Positions 7,996 through 15,951 are shown, counted from the first letter of the stretch. The stretch: DNA of 25,261 nt from UMGS1370 sp963557065 (GCA_963557065.1 CAUWCT010000055.1:1-25261); one strand, 5' to 3'. Translations and numbers: made by a program. Notes: a model not told the origin generated them from the letters alone.

Positions 7996-8924
7996 TAAAA
8001 GGTCTGGAATTGTCCAAACAATATTATGAACGTTATGGGAAACCTATGATTGCACAGCAGTTTCCGGAATATGAGAATAGGATTGCAGTGGGACTTGTCG
8101 GTTCTGGATCGGAATGTTTCGGCTACGATGACGAGATTTCAGAGGACCATGATTTTGAGGCCGGATTTTGCATGTGGCTGACCAGGGAAGATGATAAGGC
8201 CATAGGATTTCCGCTGTTTCGGGCTTATAAAAAACTTCCCCCTGAATTTATGGGGATAAAAAAACAGGATCAGAGTTTTTTCGGCGGAAACCGCAGGGGA
8301 GTCCTGGAAATTGGAGAATTTTACAGCCAGTTTACCGGAAGTTTTGGAGCGCCAACAAAGTGGAGCCAGTGGATGACGCTGCCAGAATCAGCCCTGGCAG
8401 AAGCAGTAAACGGACAGGTCTTCCGGGATGATCTGGGAGAATTTACCAGAATCCGCACAGAACTCCAGAAAGGGTTTCCAGAGGATGTGCGGTTAAAAAA
8501 GCTGGCGGCCAGGACAGCGCTGGCAGCTCAGGCAGGCCAGTACAATTTCAGCCGCTGCATAAGGCGCCGGGAAATGGGGGCGGCAGGTCTTGCGATAGCA
8601 GAATTTGTAAAAATGGCAGTTTCCGCAGTATACCTTCTAAATCGCCGGTATACGCCCTACTACAAGTGGATGATTAGGGGACTTAGAGAGTTAGAACATT
8701 TAAGCCATCTGGCAGATCCGCTCCAGGATCTGCTGTTAAATTGGGGGGCCAATCCAGAAGAGTGCCAAAAATCCATTGAGTCCATCTGCTGGGACATTAT
8801 ATTGGAAATAAAAAGGCAGGGACTTTCTAAGGGCAGTTGGGACTATTTAGAACCTCATGCCCTGGAGATTATGGAGCAGATTCAGGATGCGCAGATCCGG
8901 AATCTGCATCTTATGGACGGGTAA
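7992..8924 (+). CDS. DUF4037 domain protein, nucleotidyltransferase-like
   Basis: The 310-residue protein has LVGSGSECFGY at residues 35-45 followed by EDHDF, placing Asp 52 and Asp 54 after a Gly-Ser pair, the arrangement of the polymerase beta-type nucleotidyltransferase active site (GS, spacer, DxD). NRRYTPYYKW at 217-226 in the helical C-terminal part is typical of DUF4037 proteins. Substrate and product are unknown. The frame is open upstream to 7812, but the true start is the ATG at 7992, which overlaps the TPR stop. The 3' end overlaps the 3' end of the opposing transporter gene by 14 bases. It could be a small-molecule or RNA nucleotidyltransferase; I cannot decide. Confidence 0.85.
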   Translation: MIKGLELSKQYYERYGKPMIAQQFPEYENRIAVGLVGSGSECFGYDDEISEDHDFEAGFCMWLTREDDKAIGFPLFRAYKKLPPEFMGIKKQDQSFFGGNRRGVLEIGEFYSQFTGSFGAPTKWSQWMTLPESALAEAVNGQVFRDDLGEFTRIRTELQKGFPEDVRLKKLAARTALAAQAGQYNFSRCIRRREMGAAGLAIAEFVKMAVSAVYLLNRRYTPYYKWMIRGLRELEHLSHLADPLQDLLLNWGANPEECQKSIESICWDIILEIKRQGLSKGSWDYLEPHALEIMEQIQDAQIRNLHLMDG

Positions 8925-10530
8925 TACTTTTTATCAGGCGCAGCGTCAGAAGCACAGCGATGATCAGCAAAACGCCCAAGGGAAGGGAAATCCAGGCGCT
9001 CTGGGTAAAACCTGCAGCAATATAAGTAAGGAAAGAAACAGCCGCCACAGTCAGAGCATAGGGAAGCTGAGTGGACACGTGGCTGACATGTTCACATTGG
9101 GACCCTGCAGAAGCCATAATAGTTGTATCTGAGATGGGGGAGCAGTGATCTCCGCACACTGCCCCGGCCATGCAGGCAGAAATGGAAATTACCATTAAAG
9201 TCGGATTGGTATCAGCAAATACATTGACAACAATGGGAATCAGGATTCCAAAAGTTCCCCAGGAAGTTCCGGTGGCAAATGCCAGTCCGCATCCAACCAG
9301 AAAAATAAAGGCCGGAAGAAGATTCATCAGACTGTCTGCACAGCCGCTCATAACAGAAGCAACATAGTTTGCAGCGCCTAAACTGTCAGTCATGGATTTT
9401 AAGGTCCATGCACAGGTAAGGATCAGAATAGCGGGAACCATGGATTTAAAACCGTCCGGCACACAGGACATGCATTCCTCAAATCTTAAGACTTTGCGGG
9501 CTACATAGAAAAGAATGGTGCATACAAGTCCGAAAAAGCTGCCCATGGCCAGTCCTCTGGATGCATTGCTGTTGGAAAAGGCAGTAACAAAATCAGTCCC
9601 ATTAAAAAATCCGCCTGTATAAATCATGCCGATGACACAGCACGCAATCAGACAGGCAATTGGAAGAACCAGGTCAATAACCGTCCCCCGTCCGATGTGA
9701 CTGGCTCCTTCTATATTGGCGTAGGGGCGGCCGGGAGTGGTAAATAAATCGCCGTTTTCCACTGCGTTTTTTTCATGCTTTGCCATAGGACCGTAGTCAA
9801 TGTTTGTAATTGATAAAATTACCATCATAAGAATGGTAAAAAGTGCATAAAAGTTGTAAGGGATGGCCTGGATAAACAGGGAAAAGCCATCTTCTCCTTC
9901 AACAAATCCAGTTACAGCAGCAGCCCAGGAGGAAATGGGGGCAATAATGCAGACAGGGGCAGCAGTGGAATCAATAAGGTATGCAAGCTTTGCTCTGGAA
10001 ATTTGGTGTTTGTCAGTGACAGGGCGCATTACACTTCCTACAGTAAGGCAGTTAAAATAATCATCAATAAAAATCAGCACTCCCAGGGCAATGGTGGCAA
10101 GCTGCGCTCCGGCGCGGGTTTTAATTTTGCTGCCGGCAAAACGGCCAAAAGCAGCCGATCCTCCGGCCCGGTTCATTAAGGATACAATGATGCCCAGGAT
10201 AACCAGAAAGATCAAAATTCCTACATTGTCCGGGTCGGAAAGCACCTTTAAAAAGCCATGGTCAAATACATGGGATACAGTTTTTTCAAACGAGAAGTCC
10301 GAGTAAAACAGTCCGCCTACTAAAATACCTGCAAACAGGGAACTGTACACTTCTTTGGTAAATAAAGCCAGAACAATGGCCACTATCGGGGGAACCAGCG
10401 CCCAGAAAGAGGCATACATGCCAGGGTTTGGCACAACTTTGGATTCAGATGCAGAGGCGGCTGCACAAAACAGGACAAGCAGTGCGGCCAGAGATACAAA
10501 AAAGAATAAGATACGGTGTTTATGTTTCAT
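8911..10530 (-). CDS. NhaC-family transporter, probable lysine carrier
   Basis: This 539-residue polytopic membrane protein has a hydrophobic N-terminal segment (residues 7-25) and family motifs FIDDYFNCLTVG (154-165), LIDSTAAPVC (185-194) and, near the C-terminus, SWGTFGILIP and GDHCSPISDTT. Annotation by homology would be Na+/H+ antiporter NhaC. The lysine riboswitch in its leader argues for lysine uptake instead; NhaC-like genes under lysine riboswitches have been proposed as lysine transporters (LysW). The ATG has GGGAGA upstream at about 10537-10542. Its 3' end overlaps the DUF4037 gene, and no terminator is visible between the convergent genes. Confidence 0.9.
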   Translation of the reverse strand: MKHKHRILFFFVSLAALLVLFCAAASASESKVVPNPGMYASFWALVPPIVAIVLALFTKEVYSSLFAGILVGGLFYSDFSFEKTVSHVFDHGFLKVLSDPDNVGILIFLVILGIIVSLMNRAGGSAAFGRFAGSKIKTRAGAQLATIALGVLIFIDDYFNCLTVGSVMRPVTDKHQISRAKLAYLIDSTAAPVCIIAPISSWAAAVTGFVEGEDGFSLFIQAIPYNFYALFTILMMVILSITNIDYGPMAKHEKNAVENGDLFTTPGRPYANIEGASHIGRGTVIDLVLPIACLIACCVIGMIYTGGFFNGTDFVTAFSNSNASRGLAMGSFFGLVCTILFYVARKVLRFEECMSCVPDGFKSMVPAILILTCAWTLKSMTDSLGAANYVASVMSGCADSLMNLLPAFIFLVGCGLAFATGTSWGTFGILIPIVVNVFADTNPTLMVISISACMAGAVCGDHCSPISDTTIMASAGSQCEHVSHVSTQLPYALTVAAVSFLTYIAAGFTQSAWISLPLGVLLIIAVLLTLRLIKSITRP

Positions 10531-10563
10531 ACGGATTCTCCCTTCATTTGGTGAAACGGCTGT

Positions 10564-10611
10564 AAATAAAAACAGCCATGATCCGGTTCCAAATAAGGGC
10601 GCAGATCATGG
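10564..10611 (-). terminator. Riboswitch expression-platform terminator
   Basis: On the minus strand CCATGATC (10611-10604) pairs with GATCATGG (10583-10576), followed by CTGTTTTTATTT. It lies between the lysine aptamer and the transporter start, as expected for control by premature termination when lysine is plentiful. Confidence 0.8.
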
Positions 10612-10653
10612 CGGAATCTTATCAGACAGTCAGAGTATCAAAGAAATCCGGCA

Positions 10654-10814
10654 TGGTAGCGCTCCACTTTATTCGTGACAGTCCGGCACATATTTTATGC
10701 CGGCCCAGGATTTATTCCCAAAAGGGCAGGAAAAATCCTTCGGCGGTGTTCCCTTTCCCACATCCGGCGCCCTGCCTGAATGGTGTGGTACTCTTGAAAA
10801 CCGCGCCTCTACCA
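10654..10814 (-). promoter_or_regulatory. Lysine riboswitch (L box)
   Basis: Read on the minus strand, the leader carries the conserved blocks in order: GGTAGAGGCGCGG then CAAGAGTACC, then AAAGGGAACACCGCCGAAGG, then CTGGGCCGGCA, then GGACTGTCACG and GTGGAGCGCTACC. TGGTAG (10814-10809) closes with CTACCA (10659-10654) as the basal P1 stem. This matches block by block the Bacillus subtilis lysC leader as I recall it. A terminator hairpin follows at 10564-10611. The aptamer should bind lysine and switch off the NhaC-family gene. Confidence 0.92.
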
Positions 10815-10826
10815 GTTCAACTACCT

Positions 10827-10855
10827 CTTTTACCATAGAAGAAAGCCTGTGTCAA
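10827..10855 (-). promoter_or_regulatory. Promoter of the lysine riboswitch transcript
   Basis: On the minus strand TTGACA (10855-10850) and TAAAAG (10832-10827) are 17 bases apart, with TGG forming an extended -10. The promoter lies almost wholly within the last codons of cotJC, so the transporter can be transcribed apart from the spore-coat operon. Confidence 0.7.
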
Positions 10856-11477
10856 GAGATTCTTTATTTTTTCGGATCATCTGTTTGTCAAATTCCGGGT
10901 TGAAATAATAAAAATTTCTGGAATTCAACTGGGACTTTAAATGCTCCAGAGCTTCACCGAATCTTTGGTAGTGGACAATTTCCCTTGCCCTTAAAAAACG
11001 CAGAGGTTCTTTGATTTCCGGGTCATCAATGACCCGCAGAAGATTATCGTAAGTGGTTCTGGCCTTTTGTTCTGCAGAAAGATCCTCGTGGAGATCGGCG
11101 AGAGCGTCTCCTTTTGACTGAAATTCACAGGCATTAAAAGGAACTTTGCCTGCTGCCTGCGGCCATAGAGCAGCAGTGTGGTCGATATAGTATCCGTCAA
11201 AGCCAGAAGTTTTAACCTGTTCAGGAGTCAGATTTTTAGTAAGCTGATAAATCATGGCACACACGATTTCCATATGAGCCAATTCCTCTGTGCCGATATC
11301 TGTCAAAAGCCCGCTGATCTTTTTACATGGCATGGAGTATCTCTGGGAAAGATAACGCATAGAGGCAGACAGTTCTCCATCTGGTCCGCCGAACTGGCTG
11401 ATGATTAGCTGGGCGGTTTTAGGACAGGATTTGGTGATGTGGACAGGAAACTGCAGCCGTTTTTCGTAATTCCACAT
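10830..11477 (-). CDS. cotJC: Spore coat protein CotJC, manganese-catalase family
   Basis: The 215-residue protein starts MWNYEKRLQFPV and has the ferritin-like four-helix core of Mn catalases: Glu 35 in GGPDGELSASMRYL, the GTEELAHME helix with Glu 65 and His 68, and REIVHYQRFGEAL further on. CotJC is a component of the spore coat made in the mother cell. The start is 1 base from the cotJB stop, so the two are translated together. Spacing and order A-B-C match the Bacillus cotJ operon. Any catalase activity is inferred from the family only. Confidence 0.93.
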   Translation of the reverse strand: MWNYEKRLQFPVHITKSCPKTAQLIISQFGGPDGELSASMRYLSQRYSMPCKKISGLLTDIGTEELAHMEIVCAMIYQLTKNLTPEQVKTSGFDGYYIDHTAALWPQAAGKVPFNACEFQSKGDALADLHEDLSAEQKARTTYDNLLRVIDDPEIKEPLRFLRAREIVHYQRFGEALEHLKSQLNSRNFYYFNPEFDKQMIRKNKESLDTGFLLW

Positions 11478-11768
11478 TTAGAAAGCCCCTCCTTTCGATT
11501 GTTCATTGTCCCAGACAACCGGTCCCGATGTCCAGGAAAAGCAGTTTTTTCCTGATGATTGTTGGGGGGTGGGACAGATACAGTCCATGGTCAGTGGTTC
11601 AAATTCGTCTGCATACTCCTGCAAAAGCTGCTTTCTTACCCCCGACATTTTAAAATAGGCGGACAGTCCGCTGTCATCAGATGGATGGGTATCCAAATAG
11701 AGAGTCAAATCATTCAGGAAAAAACTAACTGCATCAATTTTTTTCAGAAGTTCACAACGGTCTGCCAC
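11478..11768 (-). CDS. cotJB: Spore coat protein CotJB
   Basis: This 96-residue protein contains FFLNDLTLYLDTHPSDDSGL and KQLLQEYADEFEPLTMD, the characteristic CotJB pattern, with a C-terminal tail holding FSWTSGPVVWDN. I place the start at GTG 11768, because AGGAGGTGA stands 8 bases before it. The ATG at 11786 lies upstream of that ribosome site and would put the site inside the gene. It overlaps the end of cotJA by 17 bases. CotJB is part of the coat layer built with CotJA and CotJC. Confidence 0.88.
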   Translation of the reverse strand: MADRCELLKKIDAVSFFLNDLTLYLDTHPSDDSGLSAYFKMSGVRKQLLQEYADEFEPLTMDCICPTPQQSSGKNCFSWTSGPVVWDNEQSKGGAF

Positions 11769-11952
11769 TAATCTCACCTCCTGCAAAAAACGGCATTACC
11801 AGGCTTGGAAAAATCGTTCCCTGCATCAGTCCTTTTTCCGGAGAATCAGGTTCTTCCCACTCCTGTATGGGAATAGTTGCCATACCTGGAAACAGATATC
11901 CGCCTGGTTTGGCTAAAGGCATCCGGGTTTCGCTGCATCTGCAGAAATCCAT
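11752..11952 (-). CDS. cotJA: Spore coat-associated protein CotJA
   Basis: The 66-residue protein reads MDFCRCSETRMPLAKPGGYL and continues with PGMATIPIQEWEEP, the usual CotJA pattern of a Pro-rich small coat protein. The ATG at 11952 has AAGGGGTG 7 bases upstream; a GTG at 11961 lies in that site and is unlikely. First gene of cotJABC, expected to be made in the mother cell under sigma E. Confidence 0.87.
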   Translation of the reverse strand: MDFCRCSETRMPLAKPGGYLFPGMATIPIQEWEEPDSPEKGLMQGTIFPSLVMPFFAGGEISGRPL

Positions 11953-11986
11953 GATAAGCACCCCTTTCTAATAAAATAATTGCTAT

Positions 11987-12040
11987 CACAGAGAACTCTG
12001 TGCGCTGTTTATAGTATCTGTCGGAAGATGAGGATTACGC
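11987..12040 (-). promoter_or_regulatory. cotJ upstream region: dyad and possible sigma-E promoter
   Basis: A 16-base dyad, CACAGAGAACTCTGTG (11987-12002), lies 35 bases upstream of cotJA. Beyond it, on the minus strand, AGATACTATAA near 12010-12020 resembles a sigma-E -10, with a weak -35 about 14 bases further upstream. The cotJ operon of Bacillus is sigma-E dependent; this site is a weak match by eye. Confidence 0.3.
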
Positions 12041-12133
12041 TGTGGAAATACTGTCAGGTCGGTATATTGATGGAATAAATGGATAAGGGTTCATGAGCAG
12101 GGAAAGATTTAGGTAGAAAAATTTAAACGAACA

Positions 12134-12142
12134 TGGTATACT
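12134..12142 (+). promoter_or_regulatory. Promoter of the CPBP protease-glycosyltransferase unit
   Basis: TGG followed by TATACT (12137-12142) gives an extended -10; the -35 region is poor. The leader then contains CGGCTG (12153-12158) paired with CAGCCG (12165-12170). No gene is seen in 11962-12213. Confidence 0.45.
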
Positions 12143-12213
12143 AAGCGCAAAGCGGCTGTATCTGCAGCCGACAGCCAAATGGACAAAGCAGAGAAAGGCG
12201 GGACGGCTACATA

Positions 12214-12987
12214 ATGGAAAAAATAAAAAGCGGCCTGAGGGCGGTTTGGAAAACAGTATATCCGTTAATGGCTTATTATATGTCCGTATTCTCTGTAGAA
12301 GAAATATTTGCAGCTCTTCAGATTCAGCCTTCCAGTTCTGTAATGGTGATTCTGCCGGGAGCAGTTCTTACTGCCGGTATTTTATGGTTTCCCTATAAGC
12401 GGGACTGGATCTTGCGAAGCGGACAGATCAGAACATTAAAACCTGACATTCCAAAGGATTGGCATCATCTGATTATTCTGGGGATTTCTGCCAGTATTGG
12501 AGCCAATCTGCTTCTTAGCTTCACCCCGCTTTTTCAGTGGTTTCCGGGAGTGGAAGAGTCTATTGGGCAGATTGACAGTGCTGGATTTTTACTTCAGCTA
12601 TTTGGCGTATGCTTGATGATTCCGGTGACAGAAGAACTGGTTTTTCGCGGCATTGGGTACTGGGGATTAAGAGACGAGATGGGGCCAGTGCCTGCAGCAG
12701 TATGGTCAGCAGTGTTTTTCGGACTGTTTCACGGCAATCTGGTTCAGGGAATTTATGCAGCAGTTCTGGGACTGATTCTTGCATGGATTATGGAACAGTA
12801 TCAGACTCTGACGTCTGTATGGCTGGTGCATGCAGCCATGAATCTGGGTTCCATTTACGTGCTGAACGGTGTTTTGATACCCATGACAGAGGGGAATTTG
12901 TTTCTTCGGATTGCTGCAGTAATCATTGCATGCGGTGTTTTGGCAGCAGAATTATACAGATTAAAAGGTCTAAATGACAAAGGATAG
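12214..12987 (+). CDS. CPBP-family intramembrane glutamic protease
   Basis: The 257-residue membrane protein carries the CPBP (Abi, Rce1-like) motifs: EELVFR with Glu 140, Glu 141 and Arg 145, FGLFH with His 173, and HAAMN with His 206, set among about seven hydrophobic segments. Such proteins cleave within membranes or process prenylated or bacteriocin-type peptides; the substrate here is unknown. An AAAGGCGGG site precedes the ATG by about 10 bases. The glycosyltransferase gene follows after 18 bases, so they form one unit. Confidence 0.88.
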   Translation: MEKIKSGLRAVWKTVYPLMAYYMSVFSVEEIFAALQIQPSSSVMVILPGAVLTAGILWFPYKRDWILRSGQIRTLKPDIPKDWHHLIILGISASIGANLLLSFTPLFQWFPGVEESIGQIDSAGFLLQLFGVCLMIPVTEELVFRGIGYWGLRDEMGPVPAAVWSAVFFGLFHGNLVQGIYAAVLGLILAWIMEQYQTLTSVWLVHAAMNLGSIYVLNGVLIPMTEGNLFLRIAAVIIACGVLAAELYRLKGLNDKG

Positions 12988-13005
12988 AGGTTAGGAGGTA
13001 CGAGC

Positions 13006-14025
13006 ATGAAATTGTTGTCAATTGCAATTCCCTGCTACAATTCAGCAGCATATATGAGGCACTGCATCGAAACGCTGCTGGCCGGCGGGGAAGAGGTGGA
13101 AATTTTAATAGTGGACGATGGTTCTACCAAAGATAATACGGCAGAAATTGCAGATGAATATGCAGAGAAATATCCTACTATTTGCCGGGCCATCCACCAG
13201 GAAAATGGCGGCCATGGAGAGGCGGTCAATGCAGGACTTAAGAATGCGGCTGGAATCTACTATAAAGTAGTGGACAGCGATGACTGGGTCAATGAGGAAG
13301 CATATATGCAGATTCTAGAAACTCTGCGCAGATTTGTTTATGGAGAAGAAACTCTGGATATGCTTATCAGCAATTTCGTATATGAAAAGCAGGGGGTAAA
13401 GCACAAAAAAGTTATGAACTATCGCACCGCAATCCCAAAAGAGAAACTGATAGGATGGGACGAGGTAAAGGGGTTTATGATGGGGCAGTATATTCTGATG
13501 CATTCGGTAATATACCGCACAGAACTTCTGCGCCAGTGCGGATTGGAATTGCCTAAGCATACTTTTTATGTAGATAACATTTTTGTATATCAGCCCCTCC
13601 CCCATGTAAAGACATTGTACTATCTGGATGTTAATTTTTATCGGTATTTTATCGGGAGAGAGGATCAGTCAGTCAACGAAAAGGTGATGATTGGCCGGAT
13701 TGATCAGCAGATTCAGGTGACAAAGCTGATGTTGGGATATTATGATGTTACCAAAATAAGCTGCAGAAAGCTGCGCCGCTACATGACCAATTATCTGGAA
13801 ATTATGATGACGGTTTCCTCCATATTGGCGATTCGATCGGATTCAGAGGAAAATTTAAAAAAGAAAAAAGAATTGTGGCAGTTTTTAAAACAGCAGAATT
13901 TAAAGCTTTACCTCAGGCTGCGATGGGGATTTTTGGGGCAGGGAGTGAATTTGCCCGGAAAGAGCGGAAGAAAGGTATCGGTAGCCGGATATAAAATTAC
14001 ACAAAAGTTTTATGGATTTAACTAA
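13006..14025 (+). CDS. Family 2 glycosyltransferase
   Basis: The 339-residue protein has a GT-A fold N-terminus: LSIAIPCYNSAAYM at residues 4-17, VDDGSTKDN at 36-44 and the metal and nucleotide-sugar motif VVDSDDW at 88-94. The C-terminal third is basic and lacks an obvious membrane anchor. Members transfer a sugar to a polysaccharide, lipid or teichoic-acid-like acceptor. AGGAGGT precedes the ATG by about 7 bases. It shares an operon with the CPBP protease and ends at a strong terminator. Donor and acceptor cannot be told. Confidence 0.9.
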   Translation: MKLLSIAIPCYNSAAYMRHCIETLLAGGEEVEILIVDDGSTKDNTAEIADEYAEKYPTICRAIHQENGGHGEAVNAGLKNAAGIYYKVVDSDDWVNEEAYMQILETLRRFVYGEETLDMLISNFVYEKQGVKHKKVMNYRTAIPKEKLIGWDEVKGFMMGQYILMHSVIYRTELLRQCGLELPKHTFYVDNIFVYQPLPHVKTLYYLDVNFYRYFIGREDQSVNEKVMIGRIDQQIQVTKLMLGYYDVTKISCRKLRRYMTNYLEIMMTVSSILAIRSDSEENLKKKKELWQFLKQQNLKLYLRLRWGFLGQGVNLPGKSGRKVSVAGYKITQKFYGFN

Positions 14026-14035
14026 GTTCAAAAGT

Positions 14036-14073
14036 AAAAAGCTGTTCTCCAATATGTTGGGGAACAGCTTTTT
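14036..14073. terminator. Bidirectional terminator between convergent units
   Basis: AAAAAGCTGTTCTCC (14036-14050) pairs with GGGGAACAGCTTTTT (14059-14073), almost perfectly. It has A and T runs on both sides, so it can end both the glycosyltransferase unit and the opposing PAP2 gene. Confidence 0.85.
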
Positions 14074-14117
14074 GCTGTCAGGCATCAAGAAAATCTGTCA
14101 GTGGCAGGTTTTCTCGA

Positions 14118-14774
14118 TCATCCTAAAATTTTTTGAGAGGTTTTCCGCCTTTCAAGACCATATCCATACCCATAAATCGCATAATATAATGCATATGCCA
14201 AAATACAGCCGCCAAATACGTCTACAATGGAATGCTGCTTTAAAAATACAGTAGCCATGCAGATTAATATCATAAGTATGAAAGAAGAAATCCGGATCAC
14301 AAAATATTTCTTTAACCGCTCACTGCGGGCAATGGCCACATGGGTACAAATGGAGTTGTACACATGGATGCTGGGAAATACATTGGTAGGAGTGTCGGTT
14401 GCATAAAGACTGCATACTAGTTTGGTAAAGATGTTTTCCTCCGGATCCAGCAAAGGCCGAAAATCTGTGCCGTTGTGATAAAATGTGCAGATAATCAGGC
14501 TGATGGTCATGCCGCTGAATAAATAGATGCACAATTTATAATATTCTTCCTTATCCGTAAAAAATAAAAATGCCACAGTTGCTGCTACATAGAGAAACCA
14601 CAGCAGATAGGGAATGATAAAAATTTCTTCAAATGGGATAAAATCATCTAAGCGCACATGGATGACATGGTAACCGGAGGTAACTGTGCGCTCCAGATAG
14701 AAAAACCAGGTCAGGTAAACCAGGCCATAAGATAAAATCCATGCATGCTTATACTTACGGAAAAACTCTTTCAT
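14118..14774 (-). CDS. PAP2-family membrane phosphatase
   Basis: The 218-residue membrane protein has about six hydrophobic segments and the PAP2 active-site pattern: NVFPSIHVYNS with His 137 (the PSGH motif, here PSIH) and KQHSIVDVFGG with His 181 and Asp 185. The usual N-terminal KxxxxxxRP motif appears as DFRP at about residues 104-107. These enzymes remove phosphate from lipids such as phosphatidate or undecaprenyl pyrophosphate, or swap lipid head groups; the substrate is not clear. GAGGAAG precedes the ATG. It has its own promoter. Confidence 0.87.
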   Translation of the reverse strand: MKEFFRKYKHAWILSYGLVYLTWFFYLERTVTSGYHVIHVRLDDFIPFEEIFIIPYLLWFLYVAATVAFLFFTDKEEYYKLCIYLFSGMTISLIICTFYHNGTDFRPLLDPEENIFTKLVCSLYATDTPTNVFPSIHVYNSICTHVAIARSERLKKYFVIRISSFILMILICMATVFLKQHSIVDVFGGCILAYALYYAIYGYGYGLERRKTSQKILG

Positions 14775-14824
14775 ACAATCTTCCTCATCTTTAAAATGCG
14801 CCGTCTGCTTAGAACCGTGGATGG

Positions 14825-14853
14825 ATTATAACATAATTATATGCACCCAACAA
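14825..14853 (-). promoter_or_regulatory. PAP2 gene promoter
   Basis: On the minus strand TTGTTG (14853-14848) and consensus TATAAT (14830-14825) are 17 bases apart, about 50 bases before the PAP2 start. Confidence 0.7.
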
Positions 14854-14959
14854 TAGTGTTAATGAAATGTTAATAAAAATTGGCGATATTTCATTTTCTT
14901 GTAATAAAAAATTTGGAAATTGTGAAATATTCCTATGGTCGAATGCCAAGGGAATTTTG

Positions 14960-15871
14960 TCAGCGGATGGCCTGTTCGGGACGCTCTGCCATCTGTTTTA
15001 AAGAAGATGCGTATTCAGAAGGCGACATTCCGTTAAAACGCTTAAATTGTTTGGAAAAGTAATGGATGGAAGAGTATCCCAGCCGATCCGCAATCTGGGT
15101 GAAATTAAGCTACTGATCCCGAATCATCTGTTTGGCAGCATCTAATTTCATGCGGAGGAAAAAGTCGATGGCTCCGCAGTTATGGATTTCCCGAAAAATT
15201 TTTTGCAGATAAGGAGGACTTATTAAATTGGCTTCACAGATTTCTTTTACAGTAAGGGACTTATCCAGATTGGCCTCCATATAGAGAACAATCCGGCTGT
15301 AAACTTCTTTGTGACCAGTTAGTTTGAATGACTGTTTGGAGCTGATAGGAAGAGGGTTAAAAAAGAAACGGCGGTACAGCAGGATAATGAGTTCTTCCAG
15401 ATAGTGGCGGATCAGCTCTTCACCAGCAAACGTAAAAGGGTTCTCCATGCGGATCAGACTTTCCTGATACGGATCATCTAAGCGTCCCTCAAAACAGTGT
15501 CTGGCTTCAATAATAATTCTGGCTAAAAGAGCCTGCTCCTGTTCCACCAGGCTGAGAACTTGATTCTGAAAAGCCTCCATACAGGGAGAGTGGCAGACAA
15601 AACTAATGACCACCAGGCTGGGGGAGACTTTTCCATTGGTCAGGACATTGTGAAACTCATTGGGTTTGTGAAAAATAATAGAATTTTTTTTCATGGGAAT
15701 TATTTCTTTGCCTGCAACAGCCTCAAATTCGCCTTTATCTACATAGACCAATTCCCAGAAGTCGTGGGATTCTCCGGGAAAAGAAAAATCACTTAAATAT
15801 TCAAAATAGTGAACAGAAACAATCTCGCAGACGGAGACAGGAATCTGAAGAGTGAGTGTTTGATAAGACAT
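14960..15871 (-). pseudogene. AraC-family regulator with in-frame amber stop
   Basis: The frame from ATG 15871 (AGGAGG 5 bases upstream) encodes an N-terminal cupin-type ligand domain (HDFWELVYVDKGEF, KPNEFHNV), then an AraC DNA-binding domain. The first helix-turn-helix is present (LTVKEICEANLISPPYLQKI). Codon 254 is TAG (15112-15110), directly after QMIRDQ. Beyond it the same frame continues without a shift into LNFTQIADRLGYSSIHYF and KQFKRFNGMSPSEY, the normal second helix-turn-helix, and stops with TGA at 14962-14960. One codon therefore separates a 253-residue truncated protein from a normal 303-residue regulator. It faces the sugar transporter genes and would be their expected activator. 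Confidence 0.85.
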
Positions 15872-15922
15872 AGGCGCCTCCTGACAAAAATGTGGATAAA
15901 TGGTGAGGAAAATCTTTTTAAC

Positions 15923-15951
15923 ATTGTACAACATTTATAAAAAGTATTCAA
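15923..15951 (-). promoter_or_regulatory. Promoter of the AraC-type gene
   Basis: On the minus strand TTGAAT (15951-15946) and TACAAT (15928-15923) are 17 bases apart, about 50 bases before the regulator start. Confidence 0.65.

Noticed and set aside
10578..10903. Plus-strand open frames opposite the lysine riboswitch
   Set aside because: They lie antisense to a clear aptamer, terminator and promoter, and have no ribosome sites.
14880..15062. 60-residue plus-strand open frame
   Set aside because: It is antisense to the 3' part of the AraC gene, including the intact second helix-turn-helix.
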